Source: Alcanivorax sp. 24
Lineage (GTDB): Bacteria > Pseudomonadota > Gammaproteobacteria > Pseudomonadales > Alcanivoracaceae
Length of the DNA stretch: 64,000 nt
Assembly: GCF_004360225.1 (NCBI RefSeq)
Contig: NZ_SNUA01000007.1
Coordinates: 186,001 to 250,000, forward strand
Direction of reading: 5' to 3'
Position numbers and translations under genes: made by a program. The notes beneath the pieces are model-generated. The model was not told the DNA's origin and ran no database searches. It saw nothing but the letters and a program-made list of their open reading frames with translations. The number at the start of each line of letters is the position of its first letter. The first letter of the stretch is position 1. Positions 28,457 through 37,033 of this stretch are shown in pieces.

Positions 28457-29443
28457 ATGCAGCCAGAGAAGGATGATCGGGATCCGCGCAAGTCCGCGTT
28501 GGATCAGTGGGTCGGTGAACAGACCGGCGAGGCGGTGATAGGTGTGCCGGCGTCCGTGGACGCCAGTTTTCGCCGCTATTTTCGTTATTCGCTGGAGCAG
28601 GGCTCGCTGGTGGCAATGGACGCTCCGCCGCCACAGGAAGACTGCCGGCCCTTTGTCGACGTGGCCCGGCGGCTGGCCGCCGCTGGCGTTAACGTGCCCC
28701 GGATTCGCGCCAGCGATCTGGAACGCGGCTATCTGCTGCTGGATGATCTCGGCACCGATACCTGGTTGCGGACCCTGAATGACGGCAATGCCGATGCCTG
28801 GTTCGGGCAGGCCATTGATACCGTGGTGCGGATGCAGGTCCATGCCGATGCCGACGGCTTGCCGGTCTATGACGAGGCGCTGTTGCGCCGGGAACTGACG
28901 CTGTTTCCGGAATGGTATCTGGCGCATGAGCGGTCCTTGGCTCTCGCCGACGAGCAGCAGGAGCGTCTGAACCGGGTGTTTGACCAGCTCGTGGCGTCGG
29001 CTCTGGAGCAGCCCCGGGTGTTCGTGCACCGGGACTATATGCCGCGCAACCTGATGGTGACCGAACCCAATCCGGGGGTCATCGACTTCCAGGACGCGGT
29101 GCTCGGCCCGATCAGCTACGACCCGATCTGCCTGTTCAAGGATGCCTTTATCAACTGGCCCGAACCACGGGTGCTGGACTGGCTGCGGTTATACCATCAG
29201 CGCGGCCTGGCCGCCGGGTTGCCTCTGCCAGAGTTCGATCTTTTCTTGCGTTGGTGCGATCTGATGGGGGCTCAGCGTCATTTGAAGGTGATCGGTATCT
29301 TTTCCCGAATCCGGCACCGGGATGGCAAGCCGGGTTATGTGAAGGACGTTCCCCGTTTCTTCACCTACTTGCGCACGGTGATCGGCCGCCGCCCGGAACT
29401 GGCGGACCTGGGACGGTTGCTGGACGAGTGGGGGTGTCCCTGA
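28457..29443 (+). CDS. amgK: anomeric MurNAc/GlcNAc kinase AmgK
   Basis: Aminoglycoside-phosphotransferase-fold kinase that phosphorylates N-acetylmuramate and N-acetylglucosamine at C1 in cell-wall recycling. 328 residues from the ATG at 28457 (a second ATG 12 bp upstream is possible). [14 protein letters not shown] near 190-203 is the catalytic loop, and [16 protein letters not shown] near 208-223 the metal-binding loop. The stop overlaps the murU start (TGATG), matching the amgK-murU pair of pseudomonads that bypasses de novo UDP-MurNAc synthesis and gives intrinsic fosfomycin tolerance. Confidence 0.92.
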   Translation: MQPEKDDRDPRKSALDQWVGEQTGEAVIGVPASVDASFRRYFRYSLEQGSLVAMDAPPPQEDCRPFVDVARRLAAAGVNVPRIRASDLERGYLLLDDLGTDTWLRTLNDGNADAWFGQAIDTVVRMQVHADADGLPVYDEALLRRELTLFPEWYLAHERSLALADEQQERLNRVFDQLVASALEQPRVFVHRDYMPRNLMVTEPNPGVIDFQDAVLGPISYDPICLFKDAFINWPEPRVLDWLRLYHQRGLAAGLPLPEFDLFLRWCDLMGAQRHLKVIGIFSRIRHRDGKPGYVKDVPRFFTYLRTVIGRRPELADLGRLLDEWGCP

Positions 29444-30147
29444 TGCGGGCGATGATCCTGGCGGCGGGCTATGGTAATCGCATGCGGCCGCTCACCGATC
29501 ATACGCCCAAACCATTGCTGGAGGCGGGCGGCAAGCCGTTGATCGAGCATCTGATCGAAGGGCTGAGCCGTGCCGGCTTCGATGAACTGGTGATCAATAC
29601 CGGCTGGCTGGGCGAGCAGCTGCCGGCGCGGTTGGGGGATGGGGAGCGCTTCGGTGCGCGGATCCGCTGGTCCCATGAAGGCACTCCACTGGAAACCGCC
29701 GGCGGTATTCTGCGTGCCCTGCCGATGCTGGGCGATGAGCCGTTCGCGCTGGTCAATGGCGATATCTGGACCGATTACGATTTCAGTCGCCTGAACCGCG
29801 ACCTGGCCGCCGACCGTGCCCATTTGGTGCTGGTGGACAATCCGGCGCACCATGCGGACGGGGATTTCCATTTAACAGAGCAGGGCCGGGTACGGGATAA
29901 TGGCGCGGCGCGGCTGACCTACGCGGGCATCGCCTGCCTGCATCCGGCATTGTTTCACGGCTTGGCATCCGGCGAGCAAAAGCTGGCGCCGCTGCTGCGC
30001 GCGGCCATGGCCGATGAACGGGTCAGCGGTGAACATCACCAGGGGCAGTGGTGGGATATTGGAACCCCGCGGCGCCTGGAACAACTGGACCAATTCTTAC
30101 GCGTCCGAGCCGTGGGTTCGGGCGGTGCTGGAGAACTCGATGGGTAA
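29443..30147 (+). CDS. murU: N-acetylmuramate alpha-1-phosphate uridylyltransferase MurU
   Basis: Makes UDP-MurNAc from the AmgK product. 234 residues from the ATG at 29443. Nucleotidyltransferase signature [20 protein letters not shown] at 4-23, VNTGWLGEQ-like segment ([10 protein letters not shown]) near 49, and the metal-binding [12 protein letters not shown] near 103. It is coupled to amgK upstream and its last 8 bp overlap the rpe start. Confidence 0.92.
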   Translation: MRAMILAAGYGNRMRPLTDHTPKPLLEAGGKPLIEHLIEGLSRAGFDELVINTGWLGEQLPARLGDGERFGARIRWSHEGTPLETAGGILRALPMLGDEPFALVNGDIWTDYDFSRLNRDLAADRAHLVLVDNPAHHADGDFHLTEQGRVRDNGAARLTYAGIACLHPALFHGLASGEQKLAPLLRAAMADERVSGEHHQGQWWDIGTPRRLEQLDQFLRVRAVGSGGAGELDG

Positions 30148-30814
30148 GCAAACCCCCTGGATCGCGCCTTCCATTCTGGCCGCGGACTTTGCCCGGTTGG
30201 GAGAGGAATGCGAGGCGGTATTGGCCGCCGGCGCCGACGTGATTCATTTCGACGTCATGGACAATCATTATGTGCCGAATCTGACCATTGGTCCGATGGT
30301 ATGTCAGGCACTGCGCAAACATGGCATCGAAGCCCCCATCGACGTGCACCTGATGGTGTCGCCGGTGGATGATCTGATCGCTATGTTCGCCGACGCCGGT
30401 GCCTCCATGATCACCTTTCACCCGGAAGCCTCCCGCCATGTGGACCGCTCCCTGCAACTGATCCGGGATGCCGGTTGCCAGGCCGGGCTGGTGTTGAATC
30501 CGGCGACCACGCCGGAGTGCCTGGAATATGTCATGGACAAGCTCGACATGATCCTGCTGATGAGCGTGAACCCGGGCTTCGGTGGGCAGAAGTTCATCCC
30601 TGGCACTTTGAACAAGATCAAGCAGGTGCGCGCCCTTATCGACCAGCAGGACCGGCCGATCCGTCTGGAAGTCGATGGTGGCGTGTCGGAGAAGAACATC
30701 CGCGAGGTGGCCGGCGCCGGCGCCGACACTTTTGTCGCCGGGTCCGCGATTTTCGGCAAGACCGACTACCGGGCGGTGATTGAACGGATGCGTGCCGAAC
30801 TGGCCCTGGCCTGA
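30140..30814 (+). CDS. rpe: ribulose-phosphate 3-epimerase
   Basis: Interconverts ribulose-5-phosphate and xylulose-5-phosphate in the pentose phosphate pathway. 224 residues from the ATG at 30140. [16 protein letters not shown] at 8-23, metal-binding [14 protein letters not shown] near 35-48 with the catalytic Asp, [13 protein letters not shown] near 138-150, and [12 protein letters not shown] near 175 are all classical. The start overlaps murU, unlike in pseudomonads where rpe leads gph-trpE. Confidence 0.97.
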   Translation: MGKQTPWIAPSILAADFARLGEECEAVLAAGADVIHFDVMDNHYVPNLTIGPMVCQALRKHGIEAPIDVHLMVSPVDDLIAMFADAGASMITFHPEASRHVDRSLQLIRDAGCQAGLVLNPATTPECLEYVMDKLDMILLMSVNPGFGGQKFIPGTLNKIKQVRALIDQQDRPIRLEVDGGVSEKNIREVAGAGADTFVAGSAIFGKTDYRAVIERMRAELALA

Positions 30815-31609
30815 ATGAGCGGCATCCGCACCCGTGCCGCCGGGCACGGCGAAATGCTGGTGTGGTCGTTGCTGATCGGGACTTCCTTTCCCACCGCGGA
30901 ATATCTGGTTCGGGACGCGCACCCGCTGCCTCTGACCGGAGTACGCTTTCTGATCGCCGCGCTGCTGCTGGCTCCGGTAGCCGCCCGGGTGGCGATCAAC
31001 CCGCGCCGTTTGCTGATCTGGGCGATCCTGGGCGTGCTGCTGGCGGTGTTTTTCTGGGCCCAGTTCCAGGCTCTGCGAACCGTTGGCAGTATCGAGTTGT
31101 CTCTGTTGTACCTGCTGTCGCCGCCGGGTACCGCGATTCTGGCCTGGTACGCCAACCGGGAGTATCTGCACCCGGTGCCGCTGACGGTGTTTGCTCTGGC
31201 GCTGTATCTGGTGATCCAGTACTGGATTATGCCGGCGCCCACTGATCTGCTGGCGCTGCTGGCGCGGCCGGGCAGCCAGATTTATTTGCTCGGGTGCGCG
31301 GCGGTGATCGGCTACGCGGTATTGTCCCGTGGGGCTATTTTGCGCAACTGGCTGCCCGCGGCGGCGGCCACCACCACGTTCTGGAGCCTGCTGTTCGCCG
31401 GCCTGTTGCTCTGCCTGGTGGGTGTGACGCGATTACCGGAAGTGACGCAGTGGCATTGGGAGCAGTGGTGGCGGCTGGTTTATCTGGCGGTCTTTACCAG
31501 CATCCTTTCCTATTGGTTGATGCAGAGGGCGTTGCAGAAGCTGCATCCGGCCATCGTCGTTGCCTACGGCGCGGTGGTGCCGTTATGGGTGGCGCTGCTA
31601 CCCTTTTGA
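30815..31609 (+). CDS. EamA/DMT-family membrane transporter
   Basis: 264-residue integral membrane protein with about nine to ten hydrophobic helices, starting immediately after the rpe stop codon. GHGEMLVWSLLIGTSFPTAE in helix 1 and GVRFLIAALLLAPVA in helix 2 resemble EamA drug/metabolite permeases. The second half has the usual repeat near AVFTSILSYWLMQRALQKLH. Probably cotranscribed with rpe; the substrate cannot be inferred. Confidence 0.82.
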   Translation: MSGIRTRAAGHGEMLVWSLLIGTSFPTAEYLVRDAHPLPLTGVRFLIAALLLAPVAARVAINPRRLLIWAILGVLLAVFFWAQFQALRTVGSIELSLLYLLSPPGTAILAWYANREYLHPVPLTVFALALYLVIQYWIMPAPTDLLALLARPGSQIYLLGCAAVIGYAVLSRGAILRNWLPAAAATTTFWSLLFAGLLLCLVGVTRLPEVTQWHWEQWWRLVYLAVFTSILSYWLMQRALQKLHPAIVVAYGAVVPLWVALLPF

Positions 31610-31631
31610 CGAGGAAGAAACGGATTATCGA

Positions 31632-32171
31632 ATGCGCCTGGTAAGCGGAGTGATACTGTTGTGCGTGCTGCTGGCCGGTTGTGCCAGCCGGCCGGTGGTG
31701 GTGGAAGATCGAAACGAGCCGGAGCCGGGCGGCCACGCGGACCCGGAACAGACCGTGTCTATGGAGGATTACTCCGTGGATATGGCCAATCCGGGGATGG
31801 TGCACGCTTTGCTCAGCGCGCAGCTGCGGGAATGGGAAGGCACGCCTTACCGGCTGGGCGGGATGACCCGCAAAGGTGTTGATTGCTCCGGCTTTGTGTT
31901 CCTGACCTTTCATGATCGCCTGGGCGTGCGCCTGCCGCGCACCACGGACCAGCAGGCGAGGGTGGGGGAGAAAGTGGCCAAGGATCAGTTGCAGACCGGT
32001 GACCTGGTGTTCTTCCGCACGGGCCGCGGTGTTCGTCATGTGGGGATCTATATGAACCACGGCCGTTTCATGCACGCCTCCACCAGCAGAGGGGTGATGA
32101 TCTCGTCGCTGGACAATGTCTACTGGCGCTCCCATTACTGGACCGCCCGCCGTATCGAGACGCGCTTTTAA
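31632..32171 (+). CDS. NlpC/P60 family lipoprotein, cell-wall peptidase
   Basis: 179 residues from the ATG at 31632. Signal peptide with lipobox LLAGC (Cys at about 17), so an outer-membrane lipoprotein is expected. The NlpC/P60 domain follows, with the catalytic Cys in VDCSGFVFLTF near 80 and His in GVRHVGIYMNHGRF near 133. Family members cut gamma-D-Glu-diaminopimelate peptide bonds in peptidoglycan. It follows the EamA gene by 22 bp and could work with the amgK/murU recycling genes upstream, although that is only proximity. Confidence 0.9.
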   Translation: MRLVSGVILLCVLLAGCASRPVVVEDRNEPEPGGHADPEQTVSMEDYSVDMANPGMVHALLSAQLREWEGTPYRLGGMTRKGVDCSGFVFLTFHDRLGVRLPRTTDQQARVGEKVAKDQLQTGDLVFFRTGRGVRHVGIYMNHGRFMHASTSRGVMISSLDNVYWRSHYWTARRIETRF

Positions 32172-32307
32172 GACGCCGGACGTCTGACGCCAAGATCAAC
32201 GCTCCCGCGCTCGGATGACATGGCGGTTGCGCAACCACTAGTGCCCCATAATTCGCTGGCACGCGTACACGCGGCACGCCAAACCCAAAGCCTGGAGAGA
32301 TACAAGG

Positions 32308-32433
32308 CCGCTGTGGGAAGCTTGCTTGAAAGCGAATGTGTCAATGCCAGAGGTCCGTAATTCGCCAGCAAGCTGGTCTCCCACGGCGGCTTCGTAGTTC
32401 GATCCGTGGGAGATTCTGCTTTGGCAGCGAATG
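32308..32433. repeat. REP-like repeat, copy 3 (double hairpin)
   Basis: Begins GCCGCTGTGGGAAGCTTGCT and ends CTTTGGCAGCGAATGG. The first 92 bases match 63835-63926 with only about seven differences, including the same internal GTGTCAATGCCAGAGG loop. A half-copy follows. It occupies most of the 267-bp gap between the NlpC/P60 gene and the HxlR gene; 32172-32307 holds only short GC-rich inverted repeats. Confidence 0.8.
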
Positions 32434-32438
32434 GTGTG

Positions 32439-32885
32439 TTAGCGTCCGACCTTGGTTTCCTCAAAACGCACATCGCGGACGGTCAGGGGCTGGCCGTCAT
32501 CGCCCTCCACGTGGAGCTGGCGAATGGGATGGCCGCTGACCCTGTCCACCAGCCGCAGATCGTCCCGATTGCCGTTCCAGCGCTCGCTCCATTGCCGCAG
32601 CGCGGTGATCACCGTGAACAGGTCGCGGCCCTTGTCGGTGAGCCGGTACTCGTAGCGGGTGCCGTGCTCGCCGGCATCCACCTTGCTCATCACGCCACTG
32701 TCCACCAGCCGGTTGAGACGGTTGCAGAGGATATTCTTGGCGATCCCCAGCCGTTGCTGAAAGTCGACGAAACGACGGGTGCCCAGCATGGCTTCCTTGA
32801 CCACCAGCAACGACCACCAGTCCCCCACTTGATCCAGGGCGCAGGCCACGGAGCAATCCAGGTCGTCAAAGCGTTTTCGGGTCAC
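32439..32885 (-). CDS. HxlR family transcriptional regulator
   Basis: 148-residue winged-helix repressor or activator. Starts at GTG 32885 with GGAGGG upstream; no nearby ATG. DCSVACALDQVGDWWSLLVV near 10-29 contains the Cys and the WSLLVV motif of the family; RFVDFQQRLGIAKNILCNRL near 38-57 is the recognition helix region, and YEYRLTDKGRDLF near 78-90 the wing. Divergent from the Old Yellow Enzyme gene with a shared 150-bp control region that carries a long imperfect palindrome, so it very likely controls that gene. HxlR members often sense electrophiles through the N-terminal Cys. Confidence 0.9.
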   Translation of the reverse strand: MTRKRFDDLDCSVACALDQVGDWWSLLVVKEAMLGTRRFVDFQQRLGIAKNILCNRLNRLVDSGVMSKVDAGEHGTRYEYRLTDKGRDLFTVITALRQWSERWNGNRDDLRLVDRVSGHPIRQLHVEGDDGQPLTVRDVRFEETKVGR

Positions 32886-32936
32886 GGGCGGGGCCCTCCA
32901 AAGGGATTTGGCATATGGAAGAACGTCTTCAGTCTA

Positions 32937-32998
32937 TCCAAAATGGTTGCATGATGAAACCGTCCTGGTTTACGGTTGCGATCTGCAACCAAATTGGA
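32937..32998. promoter_or_regulatory. probable HxlR operator region
   Basis: Outer arms TCCAAAATGGTTGCA (32937-32951) and TGCAACCAAATTGGA (32984-32998) are reverse complements at 13 of 15 positions. Inside the right part is a perfect inner palindrome, GGTTGC, five bases, GCAACC (32974-32990). It lies between the divergent regulator and enzyme genes. Confidence 0.6.
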
Positions 32999-33035
32999 CG
33001 GCGGCCGGGGCCGCCACGACTCGGGAGAACCGGTT

Positions 33036-34148
33036 ATGAGTACCTCGCTGGATGCGTTGTTGCGTCCGTTTGAACACAAATCCCTGAAATTGCGTAACCG
33101 CGTGGCCATGGCGCCGATGACGCGCAATTTTTCCCCGGATTACATTCCCAATGAGGATGTGGCCGCTTACTACCGCCGCCGCGCCGAAGGCGAGGTGGGG
33201 CTGATCATTACCGAGGGCACCACCGTGGGCCATGTGGCGGCCAACGGTTACGAGCGGGTGCCGGCTTTTCATGGCGAGTTGGCCTTGGCCGGCTGGAAGC
33301 GGGTGGTGGATCAGGTCCATCAGGCCGGCGGTGCCATTATTCCCCAGCTCTGGCACGTGGGGGCGGTGCGCCGGCCCGGTGTTGGCCCGGACAAGGACGT
33401 GCCCGGTTATTCCCCTTCCGGTCTGTTCAAGCCGGGTAAGGAGAGCGGCCATGCCATGACCCTGGAAGACATCGACGACGTTATCCGGGCTTTCGCCGAA
33501 TCCGCCCGCCACGCCCGGGATCTGGGGTTCGATGGTGTGGAAATCCACGGGGCCCATGGCTATCTGCTTGATCAGTTCTTCTGGGAAGGCACCAATCAGC
33601 GGGATGACCAGTACGGCGGCGACATGGATAACCGCGGACGTTTCGTCGCGGACATCGTGCGCGCGGTACGCGAGGCGGTGGGTGAGGACTTCGCCATTGT
33701 GCTGCGCTATTCCCAATGGAAGCAGCAGGATTATGAGGCCCGGCTGGCCAACAGCCCGCAGGAACTGGAACGCTTCCTGACCCCGCTGGTGGATGCCGGC
33801 GTCGACCTGTTCCACGCTTCCACTCGCCGTTTCTGGGTGCCGGAGTTCGAGGGCTCTGATCTCAATCTGGCCGGCTGGACCCGCAAGTTGACCGGTAAGC
33901 CGACCCTGTCCGTGGGCAGTGTGGGTCTGGACGACGACTTCATCGGCCACAACAACCAGGGTATGGGCGGTACCGCCAACCCGGTGGGTATCGAGGAGCT
34001 GGAACGACGCATGGAGAATGACGAGTTCGATCTGATTGCCGTCGGCCGGGCGTTGCTGCAGGACCCGAACTGGCTGGTGAAGATGCGGGAAGGCCGCGAG
34101 CAGGAGATCGAGATTTTCACCAAGAAAGCGCTGGGTTCGCTGAGTTGA
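33036..34148 (+). CDS. NADH:flavin oxidoreductase, Old Yellow Enzyme family
   Basis: FMN-dependent alkene reductase of 370 residues from the ATG at 33036 (GGGAG ribosome site). TIM-barrel motifs are LKLRNRVAMAPMTRNFS near 17-33, the substrate-binding VEIHGAHGYLLDQFF near 167-181, DDQYGGDMDNRGRFV near 189-203, and VGRALLQDPNWL near 346. Members reduce activated C=C bonds, nitroesters or enoates. Control by the neighbouring HxlR protein suggests induction by an electrophile. An accessory gene relative to the core synteny. Confidence 0.9.
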   Translation: MSTSLDALLRPFEHKSLKLRNRVAMAPMTRNFSPDYIPNEDVAAYYRRRAEGEVGLIITEGTTVGHVAANGYERVPAFHGELALAGWKRVVDQVHQAGGAIIPQLWHVGAVRRPGVGPDKDVPGYSPSGLFKPGKESGHAMTLEDIDDVIRAFAESARHARDLGFDGVEIHGAHGYLLDQFFWEGTNQRDDQYGGDMDNRGRFVADIVRAVREAVGEDFAIVLRYSQWKQQDYEARLANSPQELERFLTPLVDAGVDLFHASTRRFWVPEFEGSDLNLAGWTRKLTGKPTLSVGSVGLDDDFIGHNNQGMGGTANPVGIEELERRMENDEFDLIAVGRALLQDPNWLVKMREGREQEIEIFTKKALGSLS

Positions 34149-34181
34149 GTGAGGCGGAGTTCTGCTGTCCCATGGCTCGCT

Positions 34182-34252
34182 AACACGCAACACGCAACAC
34201 GCAACACGCAACACGCAACACGCAACACGCAACACGCCGTCACGCTAACACG
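34182..34252. repeat. eight tandem copies of AACACGC and degenerate tail
   Basis: Perfect 7-base array from 34182 to 34237, then CGTCACGCTAACACGCC. A reverse-complement relative (GGCGTGCCGGCGTGTTGCG) is at 34432-34465 on the other side of the MITE-like copy 2. Same GCGTG-based family as the sites at 43018, 56980 and 58622. Confidence 0.85.
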
Positions 34253-34396
34253 CCTTGAAAACACCCGGTCATCCCGGGCTTGAGAGTTCAATGGAGAGCT
34301 CAATGAGCTTTCTGGAGACAGAGGGTCGAGGGGGAGACCGGTAGGGATATAGAAGGAGATGCCGGATCAAGTCCGGCATGGCGGGGTTCCTTTGGA
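34253..34396. repeat. MITE-like repeat, CCGGGCTTGATCCGGG family, copy 2
   Basis: Contains GTCATCCCGGGCTTGAGAG near the left end and GATGCCGGATCAAGTCCGGC at 34359-34378, with CCTTGAAAACACC and GGGGTTCCTTTGG at its ends. It lies within the 365-bp gap between the convergent oxidoreductase and MFS genes. Confidence 0.7.
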
Positions 34397-34406
34397 TTAT
34401 GTCCCC

Positions 34407-34427
34407 AAGGCCCGCAAGCGGGCCTCG
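34407..34427. terminator. GC-rich hairpin between convergent genes
   Basis: GGCCCGC, AA, GCGGGCC (perfect 7 bp) extended by CCC/GGG beyond a small internal loop, followed by TTT on the plus strand. It may end transcription of the oxidoreductase and the MFS gene. Confidence 0.5.
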
Positions 34428-34513
34428 GGTTTGGCGTGCCGGCGTGTTGCGTGTAAGCGTGCCAGCGAGTTGTGAGACACCTCTGGCCCACGGGCCGCGA
34501 TTCTTGTTGGGTG

Positions 34514-35827
34514 TTAACCCGCTTCCAATGACTTGTTGATGCGCAGCGCCAGCAGCGTGCAAATCACCCCGGACAACAGATAAACGCTGACATAAGCCAG
34601 GCCGAATTTGGCCGATAGCCCCAACGCCACCAGCGGCGCGAAGGCGGCGCCGAACAGCCAGGCGAAGTCGGAGGTCAGGGCTGCTCCGGTATAGCGGAAG
34701 CGGCGCTGGAAGTTGGCGGTGACGGTGCCGGACGCCTGTCCGTAGGACAGACCCAACAAAAAGAAGCCGACCAGAATGAAAATGTCCTGCTGTACCGCGT
34801 TACCGTTCATCAGCAACGGCGTGAACAGACTGAAAATCCCGATCAGCACCGCCAGCGAGCCGACGGTGGTGCGTTTGCCGATCCGCTCAGCGATCCAGCC
34901 GGAGGCGATGGTGCCGACAATCGCCAGGATCGCCCCGATGGCCTGGACGATCAGCACGTCCGGCACATTCTGAGAGCCGTTCAGCACGATCCAGGACAAC
35001 GGGAAGATGGTCACCAGATGGAACAGGGCATAGCTGGCCAGGGCGGCAAAGGCGCCGATGAAGATATTGTAGCCTTGCTCTTGCAACATTTTGCGTGTGC
35101 TCAGCGGCTCCAGCTCGCTCTCTTCCAGCGCCGCCGTGTACTCATGGGTCAGTACCAGCCGCAGGCGGGCGAACAGGGCCACCACGTTGATGGCGAACGC
35201 CACGAAGAACGGATAGCGCCAGCCCCAGCCAAGGAAATCCTCGGTGGACAAACTCATGTAGAGAAACAGGAACAGGACGCTGGCCACCAGGAAACCGATG
35301 GGGGCGCCCAGCTGGCCGATCATGGCGAAGCGCGAGCGGCGGTTTTTCGGCGTGTTCAGCGCCAGCAACGAGGGCAAGCCGTCCCAGGACCCGCCCAGGG
35401 CCAGGCCCTGCAAGATGCGCAGCAGCGACAACACCAGGATGGCATAGCCGCCCAGCACCGCGTGGCCGGGCAGGAAGGCGATGCCGGCGGTGGCGGTGCC
35501 GAGCAGGAACAGGGCGGCGGTCAGTTTGACGCTGCGGCCCCAGTGGCGCTGGATGGTCATGAACAGCGCGGTGCCGAAGGGGCGGGCGATGAAAGCGAAG
35601 GAAAATATGGTGAAGGCGTACAGCAAGCCCTCGAGGCGGCCGGCGAAGGGAAAAAACACCGACGGAAACACCAGAACCGAGGCTATTCCATAAACAAAGA
35701 AGTCGAAGTACTCTGAGGTGCGGCCGATCACCACCCCCACCGCGATCTCGTTCGGCGCCACCGGTTGATGGACTTCCGGAGCGGAAGAGTAAGAGGACAC
35801 GGCGGCGGAATCGTTAGTTGTTATCAT
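34514..35827 (-). CDS. MFS transporter, metabolite:H+ symporter (MHS) type
   Basis: 437-residue, 12-helix permease. RTSEYFDFFVYGIASVLVFP near 36-55 is the MHS family first-helix signature (GxxxEWYDF-like). RILQGLALGGSWDGLPSLLA near 136-155 corresponds to RxxQGxxxGGE, where the usual acidic residue is replaced by Ser-Trp-Asp. A charged cytoplasmic loop follows helix 6. Relatives carry dicarboxylates, shikimate, alpha-ketoglutarate or osmolytes. It is transcribed away from the cyo operon and has a plausible promoter with an operator-like palindrome upstream. Confidence 0.87.
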   Translation of the reverse strand: MITTNDSAAVSSYSSAPEVHQPVAPNEIAVGVVIGRTSEYFDFFVYGIASVLVFPSVFFPFAGRLEGLLYAFTIFSFAFIARPFGTALFMTIQRHWGRSVKLTAALFLLGTATAGIAFLPGHAVLGGYAILVLSLLRILQGLALGGSWDGLPSLLALNTPKNRRSRFAMIGQLGAPIGFLVASVLFLFLYMSLSTEDFLGWGWRYPFFVAFAINVVALFARLRLVLTHEYTAALEESELEPLSTRKMLQEQGYNIFIGAFAALASYALFHLVTIFPLSWIVLNGSQNVPDVLIVQAIGAILAIVGTIASGWIAERIGKRTTVGSLAVLIGIFSLFTPLLMNGNAVQQDIFILVGFFLLGLSYGQASGTVTANFQRRFRYTGAALTSDFAWLFGAAFAPLVALGLSAKFGLAYVSVYLLSGVICTLLALRINKSLEAG

Positions 35828-35857
35828 TGCTGTACCTCACCAAATCAAGTCCAACCG

Positions 35858-35887
35858 ATCATAATCACTTTCTCGATATCGTGACAC
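35858..35887 (-). promoter_or_regulatory. candidate promoter of the MFS gene
   Basis: Minus strand GTGTCA, 18 bp, TATGAT (5 of 6 in the -10). It is about 30 bp from the start codon and immediately next to the palindrome at 35889. Confidence 0.45.
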
Positions 35888-35888
35888 C

Positions 35889-35907
35889 ATTGGACAAAAT
35901 GTCCAAT
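35889..35907. promoter_or_regulatory. perfect palindrome in the MFS/cyoA control region
   Basis: ATTGGACA, AAA, TGTCCAAT: a perfect 8+3+8 inverted repeat just upstream of the MFS -35 and 27 bp before the cyoA start. It looks like a dimeric repressor or activator site; it does not match the FNR/Anr consensus TTGAT-N4-ATCAA. Confidence 0.55.
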
Positions 35908-35933
35908 TCAACATTCCGGGCTGGAGGCGTACA

Positions 35934-36965
35934 GTGCGCGGCACCCTGGACTACTTACAATACTCGGCAATGCCAATTCTCAAGCTAGTACGCGGGCTGT
36001 CACTGGCCGCCGCCGTCGCTTTGCTGGCGGGGTGTGATGCAGTGGTCATGTCACCATCCGGTGATGTGGCCGCCCAACAACGTGACCTGATCGTCTGGGC
36101 CACGGTGTTGATGCTTCTGGTGATCGTGCCCGTCATCATCCTTACTCTGTTGTTCGCCTGGCGCTACCGTTCTTCCAACAAGGAAGCGACCTACAAGCCG
36201 GATTGGGACCATTCCACGGTGTTGGAACTGGTGATCTGGGGTGTGCCGCTGTTGATCATCATCGCCCTGGGGGCGATGACCTACGTCAGCACCCACAAAT
36301 TGGACCCTTACCGTCCATTGGACCGCATCGGACCGGGTCAACCGGTACCGGAGGGCGTGGAGCCGCTGGTGGTGGAAGTGGTCTCCCTGGACTGGAAATG
36401 GCTGTTCTTTTACCCGGAGCAGGGCATCGCCACGGTCAATGAACTGGCAGCGCCGGTGGATCGCCCGATCCGCTTCAAGATCACCTCCTCGTCCACCATG
36501 AATTCCTTCTTCATCCCGGCCTTGGCCGGACAGATCTACGCCATGGCGGGTATGGAAACCAAGCTGCATGGGGTGATCAACGAAGAGGGGATTTACGACG
36601 GTTTCTCCGCCAACTACAGCGGTGCCGGTTTCTCGCACATGCGCTTCAAGTTCCACGGCATGAGCGACGCCGACTTCGGTGAGTGGGTGGCGAAAGTGGC
36701 CGCCGAGGGCGATACCCTGGACCGCGACGTTTATCGGGAGCTGGAGAAGCCGAGCGAGCGCGAGCCCGTACACTACTATGCCGATGTGGATCCCACACTC
36801 TACGACGCGATTCTGAATCTCTGCGTGGAGCCCGGCACCATGTGTATGAAAGACATGATGATGTTTGGTCATGGCGGTCATGGCGGCGGCAATGTCGGCA
36901 AGGACGACGGCCATGAAGGCCATGGTGATCCCGCCGCTGGCCACGGGCACGAACAGCATCAGTGA
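35934..36965 (+). CDS. cyoA: cytochrome o ubiquinol oxidase subunit II
   Basis: Membrane-anchored lipoprotein subunit of the bo3-type proton-pumping quinol oxidase. 343 residues from a GTG at 35934 that has a well-placed GGAGG; an ATG at 35970 gives a shorter signal peptide and is the alternative. The lipobox LLAGC puts the acylated Cys near residue 34. Two membrane helices follow (about 50-75 and 95-115), then the cupredoxin domain without CuA ligands, as expected for a quinol oxidase. The C-terminus is Met/Cys- and His-rich (MCMKDMMMFGHGGHGGG and on), more so than in E. coli. Confidence 0.94.
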   Translation: MRGTLDYLQYSAMPILKLVRGLSLAAAVALLAGCDAVVMSPSGDVAAQQRDLIVWATVLMLLVIVPVIILTLLFAWRYRSSNKEATYKPDWDHSTVLELVIWGVPLLIIIALGAMTYVSTHKLDPYRPLDRIGPGQPVPEGVEPLVVEVVSLDWKWLFFYPEQGIATVNELAAPVDRPIRFKITSSSTMNSFFIPALAGQIYAMAGMETKLHGVINEEGIYDGFSANYSGAGFSHMRFKFHGMSDADFGEWVAKVAAEGDTLDRDVYRELEKPSEREPVHYYADVDPTLYDAILNLCVEPGTMCMKDMMMFGHGGHGGGNVGKDDGHEGHGDPAAGHGHEQHQ

Positions 36966-37033
36966 TGGAATGACGCGGTCTTCCATCGTTCCGATACACC
37001 TTTCATGAAGCGCCTTGGGCGTCGGTATGCAAA

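Noticed and set aside
22481-34252. Tandem arrays considered as CRISPR
   Set aside because: Units are 7 bases with no unique spacers and no cas genes nearby.
35880-35907. FNR/Anr site before cyoA
   Set aside because: The palindrome is TTGGACA-AAA-TGTCCAA, not TTGAT-N4-ATCAA.
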